Part shown: piece after piece, positions 45,242-54,123 of the stretch
How the letters are laid out: each line of letters starts with the position of its first letter
How positions within the stretch are numbered: position 1 is the stretch's first letter
NCBI GenBank assembly: GCA_016182965.1
Contig: JACPFM010000002.1
Coordinates: forward strand, 62,001-126,000
DNA from: Deltaproteobacteria bacterium
GTDB taxonomy: Bacteria; Myxococcota_A; Polyangia; Polyangiales; JADJMO01
Direction: 5' to 3'
Length of the DNA: 64,000 nucleotides
Notes under the pieces: model-generated
Databases searched by the model: none
Told to the model about the DNA's origin: nothing
Seen by the model: the letters and a program-made list of their open reading frames with translations, nothing else
Position numbers and translations under genes: made by a program

Positions 45242-45601
45242 CTACGTCCCACGCTTCGCGGTCTTCCTCGCGGTCTTCTTCGAAGTCTTCTTCGACCTCT
45301 TCTTCGCGGGCCTCTTCGCCGTCTTCTTCGCGCCCTTCTTCGCGGCCTTCTTGGCGCCGGCCTTCGCGGCCTTCTTGCCGCCCTTCTTGCCGCCCTTCTT
45401 CGCGGGCTCCGTGTTCGTCGCCTTCCCGCGCCCCGAGCCGCTCTCCTTCCCGCCGCCGGTCATCGCGTTGACCGTGGCCCACGCGCGGCGCTTCGACTCC
45501 TTCTTGCTCTTCCCGCGCTCCGCGTAGCCCTCGGCGATGTGCTCCGCCTGTCGCTTCTGCTTCGGGGTGTACGCCTTCTTCGAACCGCGCCTGCTGGCCA
45601 T
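45242..45601 (-). CDS. Basic protein: conserved small domain plus H1-like tail
   Basis: 119 aa. The first 60 residues (YTPKQKRQAEHIAEGYAERG, then RRAWATVNAMTGGGKESGSGRG) match a short family often labelled plasmid-stabilisation protein, though its role is not shown. The last 50 residues are a Lys/Ala/Thr tail (KKAAKAGAKKAAKKG...) like histone H1 or AlgP/Hc1. It probably binds DNA; chromatin role inferred only. The ATG at 45601 excludes an antisense-like upstream extension. Confidence 0.8.
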   Translation of the reverse strand: MASRRGSKKAYTPKQKRQAEHIAEGYAERGKSKKESKRRAWATVNAMTGGGKESGSGRGKATNTEPAKKGGKKGGKKAAKAGAKKAAKKGAKKTAKRPAKKRSKKTSKKTARKTAKRGT

Positions 45602-45703
45602 GCTTCGCCTCCGCGCGATCCGATGCCGAGCAGAGTCGTCCATCGCGCGGCCGCCATCTGCGACGCGAGCCGGCATCGTACCGCGGGCGTGAAGGAGGCC
45701 GAC

Positions 45704-46435
45704 GTGAGCGATCCGGTTCGTCTCTACTACTGGCCGACGATCCAGGGACGCGGCGAGTTCGTGCGGCTCGTGCTGGAGGAGGCCGGGGCGCCGTACGTCG
45801 ACGTCGCGCGACTGCCGGCGAAGCAGGGCGGCGGCACCGCGGCGATCGCGCGCGTGCTGCGCGGCGAGCTCGGCGGGCTCGCGCCGTTCGCGCCGCCCAT
45901 CCTCGTCGATCGCGATCTGGTCATCGCGCAGACCGCGAACATCTGCGCCTACGTCGCGAAGCGCCAAGGGCTGATCGGCAAAGGCGTGGCGACGCGGGCG
46001 CGCGCCGCACAGCTGCAGCTGACCGTCGCTGACGTCGTCGCCGAGGTGCACGACACGCATCATCCCATCGCGGTGAGCGAGTACTACGAGGATCAGAAGC
46101 GCGAGGCGAAGCTCCGCGCGAGGTCGTTCCGCGAGGAGCGCATGCCGAAGTTCCTCGGCTACTTCGAGCGCGAGCTGGCGCACGACCATCTGCTCGGCGC
46201 GTTCACCTACGTCGACCTGTCGATGTTCCAGCTCCTCGAGGGGCTCGCCTACGCGTTCCCTCGCGCGTTCGCGCGCGTGACGAAGAAGACGCCGAAGCTC
46301 CTCGCGCTCCGCGATCGCGTCGCGGCGCGCCCGAACGTGGCGGCCTACCTGGCGTCGCCGCGGCGCATCCCGTTCAACGAGATGGGGATCTTCCGTCGCT
46401 ACCCCGAGCTCGACGATCCGCCGTCGACGCGATAG
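45704..46435 (+). CDS. Glutathione S-transferase family protein
   Basis: 243 aa. N-terminal thioredoxin-like domain: VRLYYWPTIQGRGEFVRLVLEEAGAPY with Tyr/Ser area for GSH, APPILVDRDLVIAQTANICAYVA (the Pro-Ile/Gln-Thr binding face). The helical C-terminal domain has LGAFTYVDLSMFQLLEGL. GTG at 45704 chosen for GAAGGAGG upstream. Likely conjugates or reduces electrophiles in the cytoplasm; class unsure. Confidence 0.88.
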   Translation: MSDPVRLYYWPTIQGRGEFVRLVLEEAGAPYVDVARLPAKQGGGTAAIARVLRGELGGLAPFAPPILVDRDLVIAQTANICAYVAKRQGLIGKGVATRARAAQLQLTVADVVAEVHDTHHPIAVSEYYEDQKREAKLRARSFREERMPKFLGYFERELAHDHLLGAFTYVDLSMFQLLEGLAYAFPRAFARVTKKTPKLLALRDRVAARPNVAAYLASPRRIPFNEMGIFRRYPELDDPPSTR

Positions 46436-46443
46436 GCGCCCGC

Positions 46444-46502
46444 GCGCGCAGCGAAAGGCGAAAGGCGAAAGGCGAACGCGAGGGCGAACGCGAACGCGAA
46501 CC
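46444..46502. repeat. GCGAAC / GCGAAAG hexamer-heptamer array, site 4
   Basis: Three GCGAAAG units, then GCGAACGCGAGG and three GCGAAC units, right after the GST stop codon. Confidence 0.8.
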
Positions 46503-46525
46503 ATGCAGGCGGCGCGGCTGCTCCG

Positions 46526-46807
46526 TCACTCGCAGGACTCGAGCGCGTCGAACGTCGCACGCACGTCGGCGGGTGCGAGCTGGGCCGAGCCCGTCGGGAA
46601 CAGGTGCATCGACCCCTCGCTGGCGGACAACGTCGCGCCCGCGATCCTCACGAACGCGTTCGACTTCTTCTCGAGGTAGTCGCTCTCCTTGACCTCGATC
46701 GCCGCGCCGGTCTTCTTCGCGATGCATCGCGCGAGCTCGACGTGGTCGGGGAGGTTGCCGTGATAGCCGAAGAAGAGGATCGAGCGCGCCGGTCCCGCCT
46801 TCTTGTT
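46526..46807 (-). CDS. Small hypothetical protein, start unresolved
   Basis: About 93 readable residues (NKKAGPARSILFFGYHGNLPD ... LESCE). There is no ATG, GTG or TTG in frame before the core. ATG at about 46828 leads in another frame, so either a one-base indel or a rare start is involved. The SILFFGYHGNLPDHVELARCIAKK part looks like a small alpha/beta fold. The 5' limit is approximate. Overlaps the promoter area of the divergent gene at 46910. Confidence 0.45.
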   Translation of the reverse strand, partial: NKKAGPARSILFFGYHGNLPDHVELARCIAKKTGAAIEVKESDYLEKKSNAFVRIAGATLSASEGSMHLFPTGSAQLAPADVRATFDALESCE

Positions 46808-46894
46808 CTCCCAGGAGACGGATCCATGTGAATGAGGCGTCTCGCTCTCCGACGCTCCGTGGTTCGACAGCCCGACAGCCCCGCGAAGCTCGCG

Positions 46895-46900
46895 TACGCT
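46895..46900 (+). promoter_or_regulatory. -10-like hexamer TACGCT
   Basis: 9 nt before the ATG at 46910; no Shine-Dalgarno. Confidence 0.55.
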
Positions 46901-46909
46901 GACCGGGAC

Positions 46910-47542
46910 ATGAGACCTCGACCCGCTCCCCCTGGCAGCTCCGGCGCCAAGCCGCCGCAGAAGACAGTCGCGTGGCCTCTCATCGTGTTGGCTCTGATCG
47001 TCGGTGCGGCGATCCTGATCAAGGTCACCGGGATCGTCCGGATCAGCGGGGTCACCGCGAAGGGCATCGAGGAGGCGCGCGAAGAGGCGTTCCGCCCGCA
47101 CCTCGGCGAGTACCTGTCGCGCGACGGCCTGACCGACGCGAGCGCGGAGGGCAAACCCTACATCGCCGGCCGGCTCGTCGCGATCGACGTGCCGAAGCAG
47201 AAGGTCGCGCACGATGTGCTGACATGGTTGCCGGGCGAGATCCGGGCCGAGAGCCACGCCGAGGTCGGCACCGTGGTGTGGGTCGACTGTCACGAGCAGC
47301 AAGGCGCGTCGTACGAGATCGAGGGCCAACCCGACAAGAAGCTCGCGGGCCTGGTGTCCGCCTGCACGGTGACGATCATCGACCGAGGCGCGCGCAAGAT
47401 CGTCGGCCGGACCACGATTCTCGGCGAGCAGTCGGAGGTCACCAAGCTCACCCAGCAGCAGGTGGAGAGCGACGGCGCGATCGTCTCCGAGCGCCCGCTC
47501 GGCAAGGTCGTCGACCATCTGAAGGCGCTGCCCCGCCGCTGA
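46910..47542 (+). CDS. Single-pass membrane protein, unknown
   Basis: 210 aa. A short Pro-rich cytoplasmic start, one helix (VAWPLIVLALIVGAAILI, 20-37) and a periplasmic strand-rich domain with YIAGRLVAIDVPKQKV, GTVVWVDCHEQ and LAGLVSACTVTIIDR (two Cys, perhaps a disulfide). It ends EERPLGKVVDHLKALP-like. Not recognised. Convergent with the zinc-ribbon ORF. Confidence 0.65.
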   Translation: MRPRPAPPGSSGAKPPQKTVAWPLIVLALIVGAAILIKVTGIVRISGVTAKGIEEAREEAFRPHLGEYLSRDGLTDASAEGKPYIAGRLVAIDVPKQKVAHDVLTWLPGEIRAESHAEVGTVVWVDCHEQQGASYEIEGQPDKKLAGLVSACTVTIIDRGARKIVGRTTILGEQSEVTKLTQQQVESDGAIVSERPLGKVVDHLKALPRR

Positions 47543-47578
47543 ACCCGATGCCGAGAGCCTTCGATGCGCGCCTCGGAG

Positions 47579-47689
47579 TCACGAGCCGAGCGGCGCGCCG
47601 CACGCGTCGCATTCCTTCGCGCGGTACGACGCCGACGTCGCGCAGTTCAGGCACTTCTTCGGGAGCCATCGCCTCGAGCGCGACGACAT
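47579..47689 (-). CDS. Zinc-ribbon microprotein
   Basis: 36 aa, MSSRSRRWLPKKCLNCATSA..., with CLNC and CDACG fourteen residues apart, an evident C4 zinc ribbon. It lies 30 bp downstream of the hydroxyacyl-CoA dehydrogenase stop on the same strand. Could be a real small protein or the relic of a longer one. Confidence 0.45.
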   Translation of the reverse strand: MSSRSRRWLPKKCLNCATSASYRAKECDACGAPLGS

Positions 47690-47719
47690 CCGCGAGGTCG
47701 TGCCCGCGCGCGCGATCTC

Positions 47720-48592
47720 TCAGGGCTCCTTCGGCCCCTCCGCGGTCCAAACGTAGAAGCCCCGCCCGGTCTTCTTCCCGAGGTACCCGGCCCGAACGAG
47801 CTTCCGTAGGATCGTCGGCGGCCGGAACTGCTCGCCGATCTCGCGCTGCAGGTGCTCGAGGATCGCGAGGCGCACGTCGAGCCCCACCAGGTCGGTGAGC
47901 TTCAGCGGTCCCATCGGGTGGCGGTAGCCGAGCTCCATGCCGCGATCGATGTCGCCGGCGCTCGCCACGCCCGTCTCCAGCATGCGCATCGCCTCGGCCC
48001 CGAGGAGCACGCCGAGGCGCGAGGTCGCGAAGCCCGGCGTGTCGTTGACCAGGATCGCCGTCTTGCCGATGGTCTTGGCGAAGGCGCGCGCGCGCTCCAC
48101 CGTCGACTCGCTGGTGCTGACGCCGCGCACGATCTCGAGCAGCTCCATCACCGGCACCGGGTTGAAGAAGTGCACGCCGATCGTGCGGTCGGCCGCGCCG
48201 ATGCGCGCGCCGAGGTCGGTGATCGACAGGCTCGAGGTGTTCGAGCCGAGGAGCGCGTCGGCCGGGGCGGCGGCGATCACCTTGCGGAAGACCTCCACCT
48301 TCAGCGCCATGTCCTCGGGGATCGCCTCGATGACCATCGAGGCGCCCTCGGCCGCGGCGGCGATGTCGGTGACCGGCGCGATCGCGCCGAGGATGCGATC
48401 GACCTCGGCGGCCGTCGTCTTCCCCTTCGCCACCAGCTTGTCGAGGCCGGCGCGGATCTGCGCGCGCCCCTTCTCGACGCGCGCGGCGTCGACGTCGTAG
48501 AGCTTCACGCTCGCGCCGACCCCGGCGCAGACCTGCGCGATGCCGTTGCCCATCGTCCCCGCACCCAGGATCGCGATCGTTCCGAGCTCCAT
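47720..48592 (-). CDS. 3-hydroxyacyl-CoA dehydrogenase (hydroxybutyryl type)
   Basis: 290 aa. NAD-binding TIAILGAGTMGNGIAQVCA at the N-terminus, VIEAIPEDMALK, GSNTSSLSIT, the catalytic His and Glu in HFFNPVPVMELLEI, and NDTPGFATSRLG. Length fits monofunctional short HAD/Hbd enzymes that oxidise 3-hydroxybutyryl-CoA or the reverse. The ATG at 48592 matches the family start. No thiolase or crotonase next to it. Confidence 0.93.
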   Translation of the reverse strand: MELGTIAILGAGTMGNGIAQVCAGVGASVKLYDVDAARVEKGRAQIRAGLDKLVAKGKTTAAEVDRILGAIAPVTDIAAAAEGASMVIEAIPEDMALKVEVFRKVIAAAPADALLGSNTSSLSITDLGARIGAADRTIGVHFFNPVPVMELLEIVRGVSTSESTVERARAFAKTIGKTAILVNDTPGFATSRLGVLLGAEAMRMLETGVASAGDIDRGMELGYRHPMGPLKLTDLVGLDVRLAILEHLQREIGEQFRPPTILRKLVRAGYLGKKTGRGFYVWTAEGPKEP

Positions 48593-48687
48593 GGGGCGCC
48601 GATTCGCCCGGCGGCGCCGCGGACGCAACGCGCCGGCCTGGACGCACCGCGGCGACGCCGCAGGGGGCGCGACAGGCGCCGGCGGAC

Positions 48688-50217
48688 GTGCGACCGTTCC
48701 GGCAGGTGACCGACGATCCCGAGGGCGACGCGCTCGAACGCGAGATCCAGGCCGATCGCGAGGAGCTGCGCATGCGGCGGCGCCGACGCCTGCTGTTCGC
48801 GCCGCCGCTCGTCGCGCTGGCCATCGCGGCGTGGGCGCGCGGCGTCTCGCGCCCGCGCGAGGTGTTCGGGGCGCGCGTGTACGCCGGCGCCCAGTCGCCT
48901 CCGAACCAGCCGCTGCGGGTGCGGGTCGAGGTCGTGCGGGCGGTCCCCGGCATCGAGGGGGCGTGGGCCGCGACCGGCCTCGCGCTGCGACCGACCGCCG
49001 ACGGCGTGCGCGGTCGCGCGGAGACGACCGACGATCGCGGCATCTCCGAGGTGGTGATCGACGCGCCGGTGCCGAACTCGGTCACCATCGAGGCGCAGCT
49101 GCCCGATGGCGCGTTCCATCCGATCGGTTCGCTCAGCCCCGCGGCGCTGCCGCCGCCCGATCCGAAGCACGGCGCGCTGAGCAAGGTGCGCCGCACCGGC
49201 GGGACGATGAGCGGCGAGCTGAAGGTCGCCGTCGCGCCGGAGCTCGGCGCGCTCGCGCCGCCGCTCTCGGCCGCGGTGTGGATCCGCGTGCGCGACGCCG
49301 CCGGCGCGCCGGTCGCCGGCGCCGCACTCGCGTTCGTCGCCGAGGGCGGACTCTCGGGCGATCCGGCGCCTGCGACCTCCGACGCCGGCGGTCTGGCGCG
49401 CGTACCGGTCAGCCCGATCGCCGCGCCGGTGGTGCTCACCGTCCAGGCGCAGAAGGGCGACAAGAGAGGCGGATGGAGCGGGATCGTCGGCTCGGTCCTC
49501 GGCTCGCCGCGCCCGACGAGCGACGGTCGGCTCCTCTTGGGATCGAAGTCCATCGAGCTGATGGCGTCCGCGTCCCATGGCCTCGCCTATTTCGATCTCT
49601 GGCGCTCGGGCGTCCGCGTCGGCGGCGGCAAGGTCCGCTTCGACGGCGGTCGCGCCATGCTTCCGCTCCCGGACGGTCTCGACGGCGTGATCGACCTCGA
49701 GGCCAACCCGAGCCCGTTCCCCTCGAGCGCGGACGATCTCGCGCACGCCGCGACGTGGCCCCTGGTGCTCGCGAAGGACGAGGTCGACGCCTGGGGCGCG
49801 ATCGCCACCTCCCCGCGCTTCGACGAGCACGTGCCCTCGAGCGGCACGATCGCGAGCTACGGCGCGGCCGTCGCCGCGACGATCGCGTTCGCACCACCGG
49901 CGGTGCCCGCGCGCCCGCTCGTGTCCGACGGCCTGAAGCCCGGCCTCACGCGGGAGTTCGCGCGCGGGCGGGCCGTGCGGCGCGCGGCGAGCGCCGCGGT
50001 CGTCGGGGGCGGCGTCCTCGAGCTCGGGTTGATGATCGCGCTCGGCGTGTTCGCGGCGCCGCCGACCGTCGAAGACGCGATGCACGCGCTCGGCGAGAGG
50101 CCCCCCTCGAACTCCAAGGCGAGATCGAAGCAGCTGCTCGGCGTGCTCCTCGCGGGCATCGGCATCGTCGCCCTGCTCTTCGCGGCGCTCGCGACCATGG
50201 CGTGGGGCATGCCGTGA
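48688..50217 (+). CDS. Membrane protein with large extracytoplasmic Ig-like region
   Basis: 509 aa. Charged N-terminus, a helix at about 35-52, a long periplasmic part (about 55-440) with Ig-like strands (DAAGAPVAGAALAFVAEGGLSG is a typical carboxypeptidase-regulatory-like unit), then two more helices near 435-455 and 480-500. Starts with a GTG at 48688. Its TGA overlaps the GTG of the DUF2252 gene (GTGA), so the two are coupled. Function unknown. Confidence 0.7.
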   Translation: MRPFRQVTDDPEGDALEREIQADREELRMRRRRRLLFAPPLVALAIAAWARGVSRPREVFGARVYAGAQSPPNQPLRVRVEVVRAVPGIEGAWAATGLALRPTADGVRGRAETTDDRGISEVVIDAPVPNSVTIEAQLPDGAFHPIGSLSPAALPPPDPKHGALSKVRRTGGTMSGELKVAVAPELGALAPPLSAAVWIRVRDAAGAPVAGAALAFVAEGGLSGDPAPATSDAGGLARVPVSPIAAPVVLTVQAQKGDKRGGWSGIVGSVLGSPRPTSDGRLLLGSKSIELMASASHGLAYFDLWRSGVRVGGGKVRFDGGRAMLPLPDGLDGVIDLEANPSPFPSSADDLAHAATWPLVLAKDEVDAWGAIATSPRFDEHVPSSGTIASYGAAVAATIAFAPPAVPARPLVSDGLKPGLTREFARGRAVRRAASAAVVGGGVLELGLMIALGVFAAPPTVEDAMHALGERPPSNSKARSKQLLGVLLAGIGIVALLFAALATMAWGMP

Positions 50218-51527
50218 AGACCGACAAGAACGAGCGGAGCGAGAAGGGCGACAAGAACAGGGGCACCTTCCCCGACGCCGTGCCGAGCCCGACCGAGCGC
50301 GCCGAGCACCTGTCGACGCTCAAGGCGTGGAAGATGGCGCTCGACGCGCACGCCTTCGTGCGCGCCCGCTGCGATCTCTTCTACGAGACCCTGCAGGGCG
50401 GCCTCGACGACGGCGTCCCCGGCGCCGCGCCGATCTGGATCAGCGGCGACTGCCACGGCGAGAACCTCGGCGCCGTCGGCAGCATCCTCGCGCGTGAGGG
50501 CGGCACCGCGTCGTTCGAGCTGAACGACTTCGACGAGACTGTGCTCGGGTGGGCGGCGCACGATCTGCTGCGCCTCGCGCTCGACATGACCGTCGCCGCG
50601 CGATCGTACGAGGAGCTGCGCGGCGTCGAGAGCGTGGCCATCGTCGCGTCGGCGCTCGAGGGCTACTGCGAGGCGCTGTCGCGGTCCTCGCCCGAGAAGG
50701 CGCTGGCGCTCGACGCGGCGCCGCCGCAGCTGCGCAAGCTGCTGCGCCGCACCGCGGATCAGACGCAGACCGATCTGCTCGACAGGCGCGTGCCGCGCGG
50801 CGCCGACGGCAGGCGTCGCTTCGCGCACGGCGCGCGCTACTTCCCGCTCGCCGACGCGGAGCGCGCCGCGATCGACGCGCTCGTCGAGCGCGACGAGGTC
50901 CGCAGGCTGATCGCCTCGATGACCGACGACGCGCCCGACGCCGACGTCGAGGTGCTCGACGCGGCGTTCCGCGTCGCCGGGACCGGCTCGCTCGGCTGCT
51001 TCCGCGCCGCCGCCCTGGTGCGCATCGGCGGCAAGAAGAAGCAGCGCGCGAACGAGGACGATCACCTCCTGCGGCTCGTCGACATCAAGGAGGCGCTGCC
51101 CGCCCGCGCCATCCGACATCCGCACGCGAAGACGCCGAGCGACGACGCGGAGCGGGTCGTGTCCGGCGCGCGCGCGCTGGCTCCGAGCGTCGGCGAGCGG
51201 ATGATCGCGGCGACCTTCCTCGATCGCCGCGTCGTCGTTCGCGAGCTGCTGCCCCAGGATCGCAAGGTGACGCTCGAGCTCCTCAAGCGCGGCGAGGCCG
51301 CGCCGATCGCGCGGCACCTCGGGGCCGTCGTCGGGCGCGCGCACGCGCGGCAGCTCGCGGCGCCCGAGGCCGCCGCGTGGTCGGCGCAGCTGCTGCCCGG
51401 CGGCACCTGCGACGGCTGCCCGCCGGGCTGGCTGTGGGACAGCCTGATCCATCTCGTGGGGGTGCACGAGGCGGCCTACCTCCGCCACTGCGGCGCGCTG
51501 GTCGAGAAGTATCCGCACCTCCGCTGA
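50214..51527 (+). CDS. DUF2252 family protein
   Basis: 437 aa. WISGDCHGENLGAVGS and SFELNDFDETVLGWAAHDLLRLA are the DUF2252 hallmarks and resemble the HxD-x4-N and DFD loops of aminoglycoside-kinase-like folds. Later motifs are GLGS-like TGSLGCFRAAALV, LRLVDIKEA and RVVVRELLPQD. Enzymatic activity is not known. The GTG at 50214 gives a charged leader of about 20 residues; an ATG is absent there. Confidence 0.85.
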   Translation: MKTDKNERSEKGDKNRGTFPDAVPSPTERAEHLSTLKAWKMALDAHAFVRARCDLFYETLQGGLDDGVPGAAPIWISGDCHGENLGAVGSILAREGGTASFELNDFDETVLGWAAHDLLRLALDMTVAARSYEELRGVESVAIVASALEGYCEALSRSSPEKALALDAAPPQLRKLLRRTADQTQTDLLDRRVPRGADGRRRFAHGARYFPLADAERAAIDALVERDEVRRLIASMTDDAPDADVEVLDAAFRVAGTGSLGCFRAAALVRIGGKKKQRANEDDHLLRLVDIKEALPARAIRHPHAKTPSDDAERVVSGARALAPSVGERMIAATFLDRRVVVRELLPQDRKVTLELLKRGEAAPIARHLGAVVGRAHARQLAAPEAAAWSAQLLPGGTCDGCPPGWLWDSLIHLVGVHEAAYLRHCGALVEKYPHLR

Positions 51528-51539
51528 GGGGCCTTGCGC

Positions 51540-51545
51540 TACGCT
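51540..51545 (+). promoter_or_regulatory. -10-like hexamer TACGCT
   Basis: 10 nt before the ATG at 51556. Confidence 0.5.
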
Positions 51546-51555
51546 CGCGCGTTCG

Positions 51556-52794
51556 ATGCGGATCGAGCGACCGGCGGCGATCCTCGCGCTGCTCACCGGG
51601 CTGAACTTCCTCAACTACGTCGACCGCTACCTGGTCGCCGCGGTGTCGCCGAAGTTCCAGGAGGAGCTCGCGCTCTCGCAGTTCCAGACGGGGCTGGTGA
51701 TCAGCGCGTTCATGGTCGGCTACTTCGTGACCAGCCCGATCTTCGGCGCCCTCGGCGACCGCCCGGGCGGCGCGCGCCGGCACCTGATGGCGCTCGGCGT
51801 CGCGCTGTGGAGCGTGGCCACGGTGCTGTCCGGCATGGCCCACGGCATCACCTCGATGGTGCTCGCGCGCGTGGCGGTCGGCGTCGGCGAGGCGAGCTAC
51901 GCGACCATCGCGCCCACGATCATCGACGACCTCGCCCCCGCGGGGCGCAAGAACCGCTGGCTCGCCATCTTCTATCTGGCGACGCCGGTCGGCAGCGCGC
52001 TCGGCTACCTGCTCGGCGGCTTCCTCGAGCACGCGTACGGGTGGCGCTCGGCGTTCTTCGTCGCCGGCGGGCCGGGCGTGGCGCTCGCGCTGCTCGTGCT
52101 CCTGGTCCGCGATCCCGTGCGTATCGCGCCGATCGAGCACGCCGACAAAGGCGGGCTCCGCGTGCTGCTCCGCTCGCCGATGTACGTCGCGTGCGTCGCC
52201 GGCTACTGCGCGTACACGTTCGCGGTCGGCGGCTTCGCGGCGTGGGCGCCGAAGTTCCTCTATCAGGTGCACCGCCTCCCGCTGGTGAAGGCCGACTTCT
52301 TCTTCGGCGTGGTGGCGGTCCTCGCCGGCATCATCGGCACGGTGCTCGGCGGCACGGTCGCCGATCGCGGCCTGAAGGGCGCGACGGAGGACCAGCGCAT
52401 CCGCGCGTACCTCCGCTACTCGGCCATCGTGACGGCGATCGGCGTCCCGCTGGCCGCCGCCACCGTCGTCGCGGGCTCGCCGCTCCTGTTCTTCGTCGCG
52501 ATCTTCCTCTGCGAGACGGCGCTGTTCGCGTCGACCTCGCCGATCAACGCGGTGATCCTCGGCTCGGTGCCGCCCGCGGTGCGCGCGACGGCGATGGCCG
52601 CCAGCATCTTCGCCATCCACGCGCTCGGTGACTTCATCAGCCCGCCGCTCATCGGGTGGGTCGCCGATCGCGCGACGCTCCGCGCCGGCCTGTGGCTGCT
52701 GCCGGTGGCGGTCGCGGTGTGCGCGGTGATCTGGTGGCGCGGGTCGCGCGCGGTGATCAACCGTGCGCCGGACCAGGCGCCAGCGCTTCACTGA
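51556..52794 (+). CDS. MFS transporter, spinster-like
   Basis: 412 aa, twelve predicted membrane helices. LNFLNYVDRYLVAAVSP and GALGDRPGGARRHLMALG are the first-helix and loop-2-3 motifs of the major facilitator family; the NYVDRY element is typical of the spinster-like branch. Substrate unknown. Its last 38 bases overlap the convergent selA gene. Confidence 0.9.
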   Translation: MRIERPAAILALLTGLNFLNYVDRYLVAAVSPKFQEELALSQFQTGLVISAFMVGYFVTSPIFGALGDRPGGARRHLMALGVALWSVATVLSGMAHGITSMVLARVAVGVGEASYATIAPTIIDDLAPAGRKNRWLAIFYLATPVGSALGYLLGGFLEHAYGWRSAFFVAGGPGVALALLVLLVRDPVRIAPIEHADKGGLRVLLRSPMYVACVAGYCAYTFAVGGFAAWAPKFLYQVHRLPLVKADFFFGVVAVLAGIIGTVLGGTVADRGLKGATEDQRIRAYLRYSAIVTAIGVPLAAATVVAGSPLLFFVAIFLCETALFASTSPINAVILGSVPPAVRATAMAASIFAIHALGDFISPPLIGWVADRATLRAGLWLLPVAVAVCAVIWWRGSRAVINRAPDQAPALH

Positions 52795-54112
52795 CGCGCT
52801 CGGCGAGCGTCGGCAGCGTCTCGTCGTCGACCGCGCGCAGGTCGAGGAGCAGCGCGCCGCCCTCGATGCGCCCGACGACCGCCGGAGTCCCCGCCCGGAG
52901 CCGCGCGGCGAGCCCGTCGACGTCGGGGACGGCGAGCCGCACCGCGCACGAGGGCAGCGTCGCCATCGGCTGCGCGCCCGCGCCGACCCGCGCCACGGTG
53001 TCGACGATCTCGCCGACCTCGAGCAGCTCCCGCAGGCGCGCGGCGCGCGCCCGCACCGCCTCGCGCGAGATCGACAGCGCCGACAGCGTGGGCAAGCTCA
53101 GCGCCGCCCCGCGCTCGTACGCGCCGAGCGTTGCGTCGAGCGCGGCCAGGACGAGCTTCCCCCCACGCACCGCGCGCATCAGCGGGTGCTTGCGCATCGC
53201 CGAAATCGCCTCGCCGCGGCCGACAGCGAGGCCCGCCTGCGGTCCGCCGAGCAGCTTGTCGCCGCTGAACACCACCACGTCCGCGCCCGCGCGGATCGCC
53301 GAAGGCACGTCGGGCTCGTCGGGCAGCCCGATCGACGCGCCGGGGACGAGCAGCCCCGAGCCGAGGTCGTAGACCACGCGGGCGTCGCGCGAACGCCCGA
53401 GCGCGACCAGCTCCTCGATCGACGCCTCCTCGGTGAACCCCACGATGGCGAAGTTCGAGCGGTGCACCTTCAGCAGGATGGCGCGCTCCTCGCTCTCGAG
53501 CGCGCGACGGTAGTCGTCGATGCGCGTGCGGTTGGTGGTGCCCACCTCGACGAGGCGCGCGCCTCCGGTCGCCACGATGTCGGGGATGCGGAACGCGCCG
53601 CCGATCTCGACCAGCTCGCCGCGCGAGACGATCACGGCGGACGTGCGGGCGAGCGCCGACAGCGCGAGGAGGAGCGCCGCCGCCGCGTTGTTCGCGACCA
53701 GCGCGTCGTCGGCGCCGGTGATCCGTCGCAACCGGGCCGAGGCGTGGACGTGGCGCGAGCCGCGCTCGCCCGTGGAGAGATCGAGCTCGAGCGACGAGTA
53801 GCCGCTGCCGGCGACCAGGATCGACTCGCGCGCCTCGCGGCCGAGCGGGGCGCGCCCGAGGTTGGTGTGCAAGACGACGCCCGTCGCGTTGATCGCCGAG
53901 ACCAGCGTGCCCCGTCGATCGTGCGAGAGCGACGCTCCGGCCGCCTCGACGATCGACGCCTCGTCCGCCGCGTGCGCGCCGTCACGCGCCCGCGCGACCG
54001 CGTCGCGGAGCGCGTCGGTCACGGCGCCCTTGCCGTGCCGATCGATCAAGGCACGAACGGCCGGGTGCGCGAGCATCCGGCCGATCGCGGGGAGCGAGGC
54101 GCGCGGGTCCAC
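52757..54112 (-). CDS. selA: L-seryl-tRNA(Sec) selenium transferase
   Basis: 451 aa. PLP enzyme that turns Ser-tRNA(Sec) into Sec-tRNA(Sec) with selenophosphate. INATGVVLHTNLGRAPL, GYSSLELDLSTGERGSRH and the PLP lysine K286 in FSGDKLLGGPQAG are diagnostic. GTG start at 54112 is 11 bp after the stop of a lipoprotein gene on the same strand. No selB, selD or tRNA-Sec is in the window. The presence of SelA implies selenoproteins elsewhere; I saw no evident Sec codon here. Confidence 0.95.
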   Translation of the reverse strand: MDPRASLPAIGRMLAHPAVRALIDRHGKGAVTDALRDAVARARDGAHAADEASIVEAAGASLSHDRRGTLVSAINATGVVLHTNLGRAPLGREARESILVAGSGYSSLELDLSTGERGSRHVHASARLRRITGADDALVANNAAAALLLALSALARTSAVIVSRGELVEIGGAFRIPDIVATGGARLVEVGTTNRTRIDDYRRALESEERAILLKVHRSNFAIVGFTEEASIEELVALGRSRDARVVYDLGSGLLVPGASIGLPDEPDVPSAIRAGADVVVFSGDKLLGGPQAGLAVGRGEAISAMRKHPLMRAVRGGKLVLAALDATLGAYERGAALSLPTLSALSISREAVRARAARLRELLEVGEIVDTVARVGAGAQPMATLPSCAVRLAVPDVDGLAARLRAGTPAVVGRIEGGALLLDLRAVDDETLPTLAERVSEALAPGPAHG

Positions 54113-54123
54113 GCGGGCCGCGG

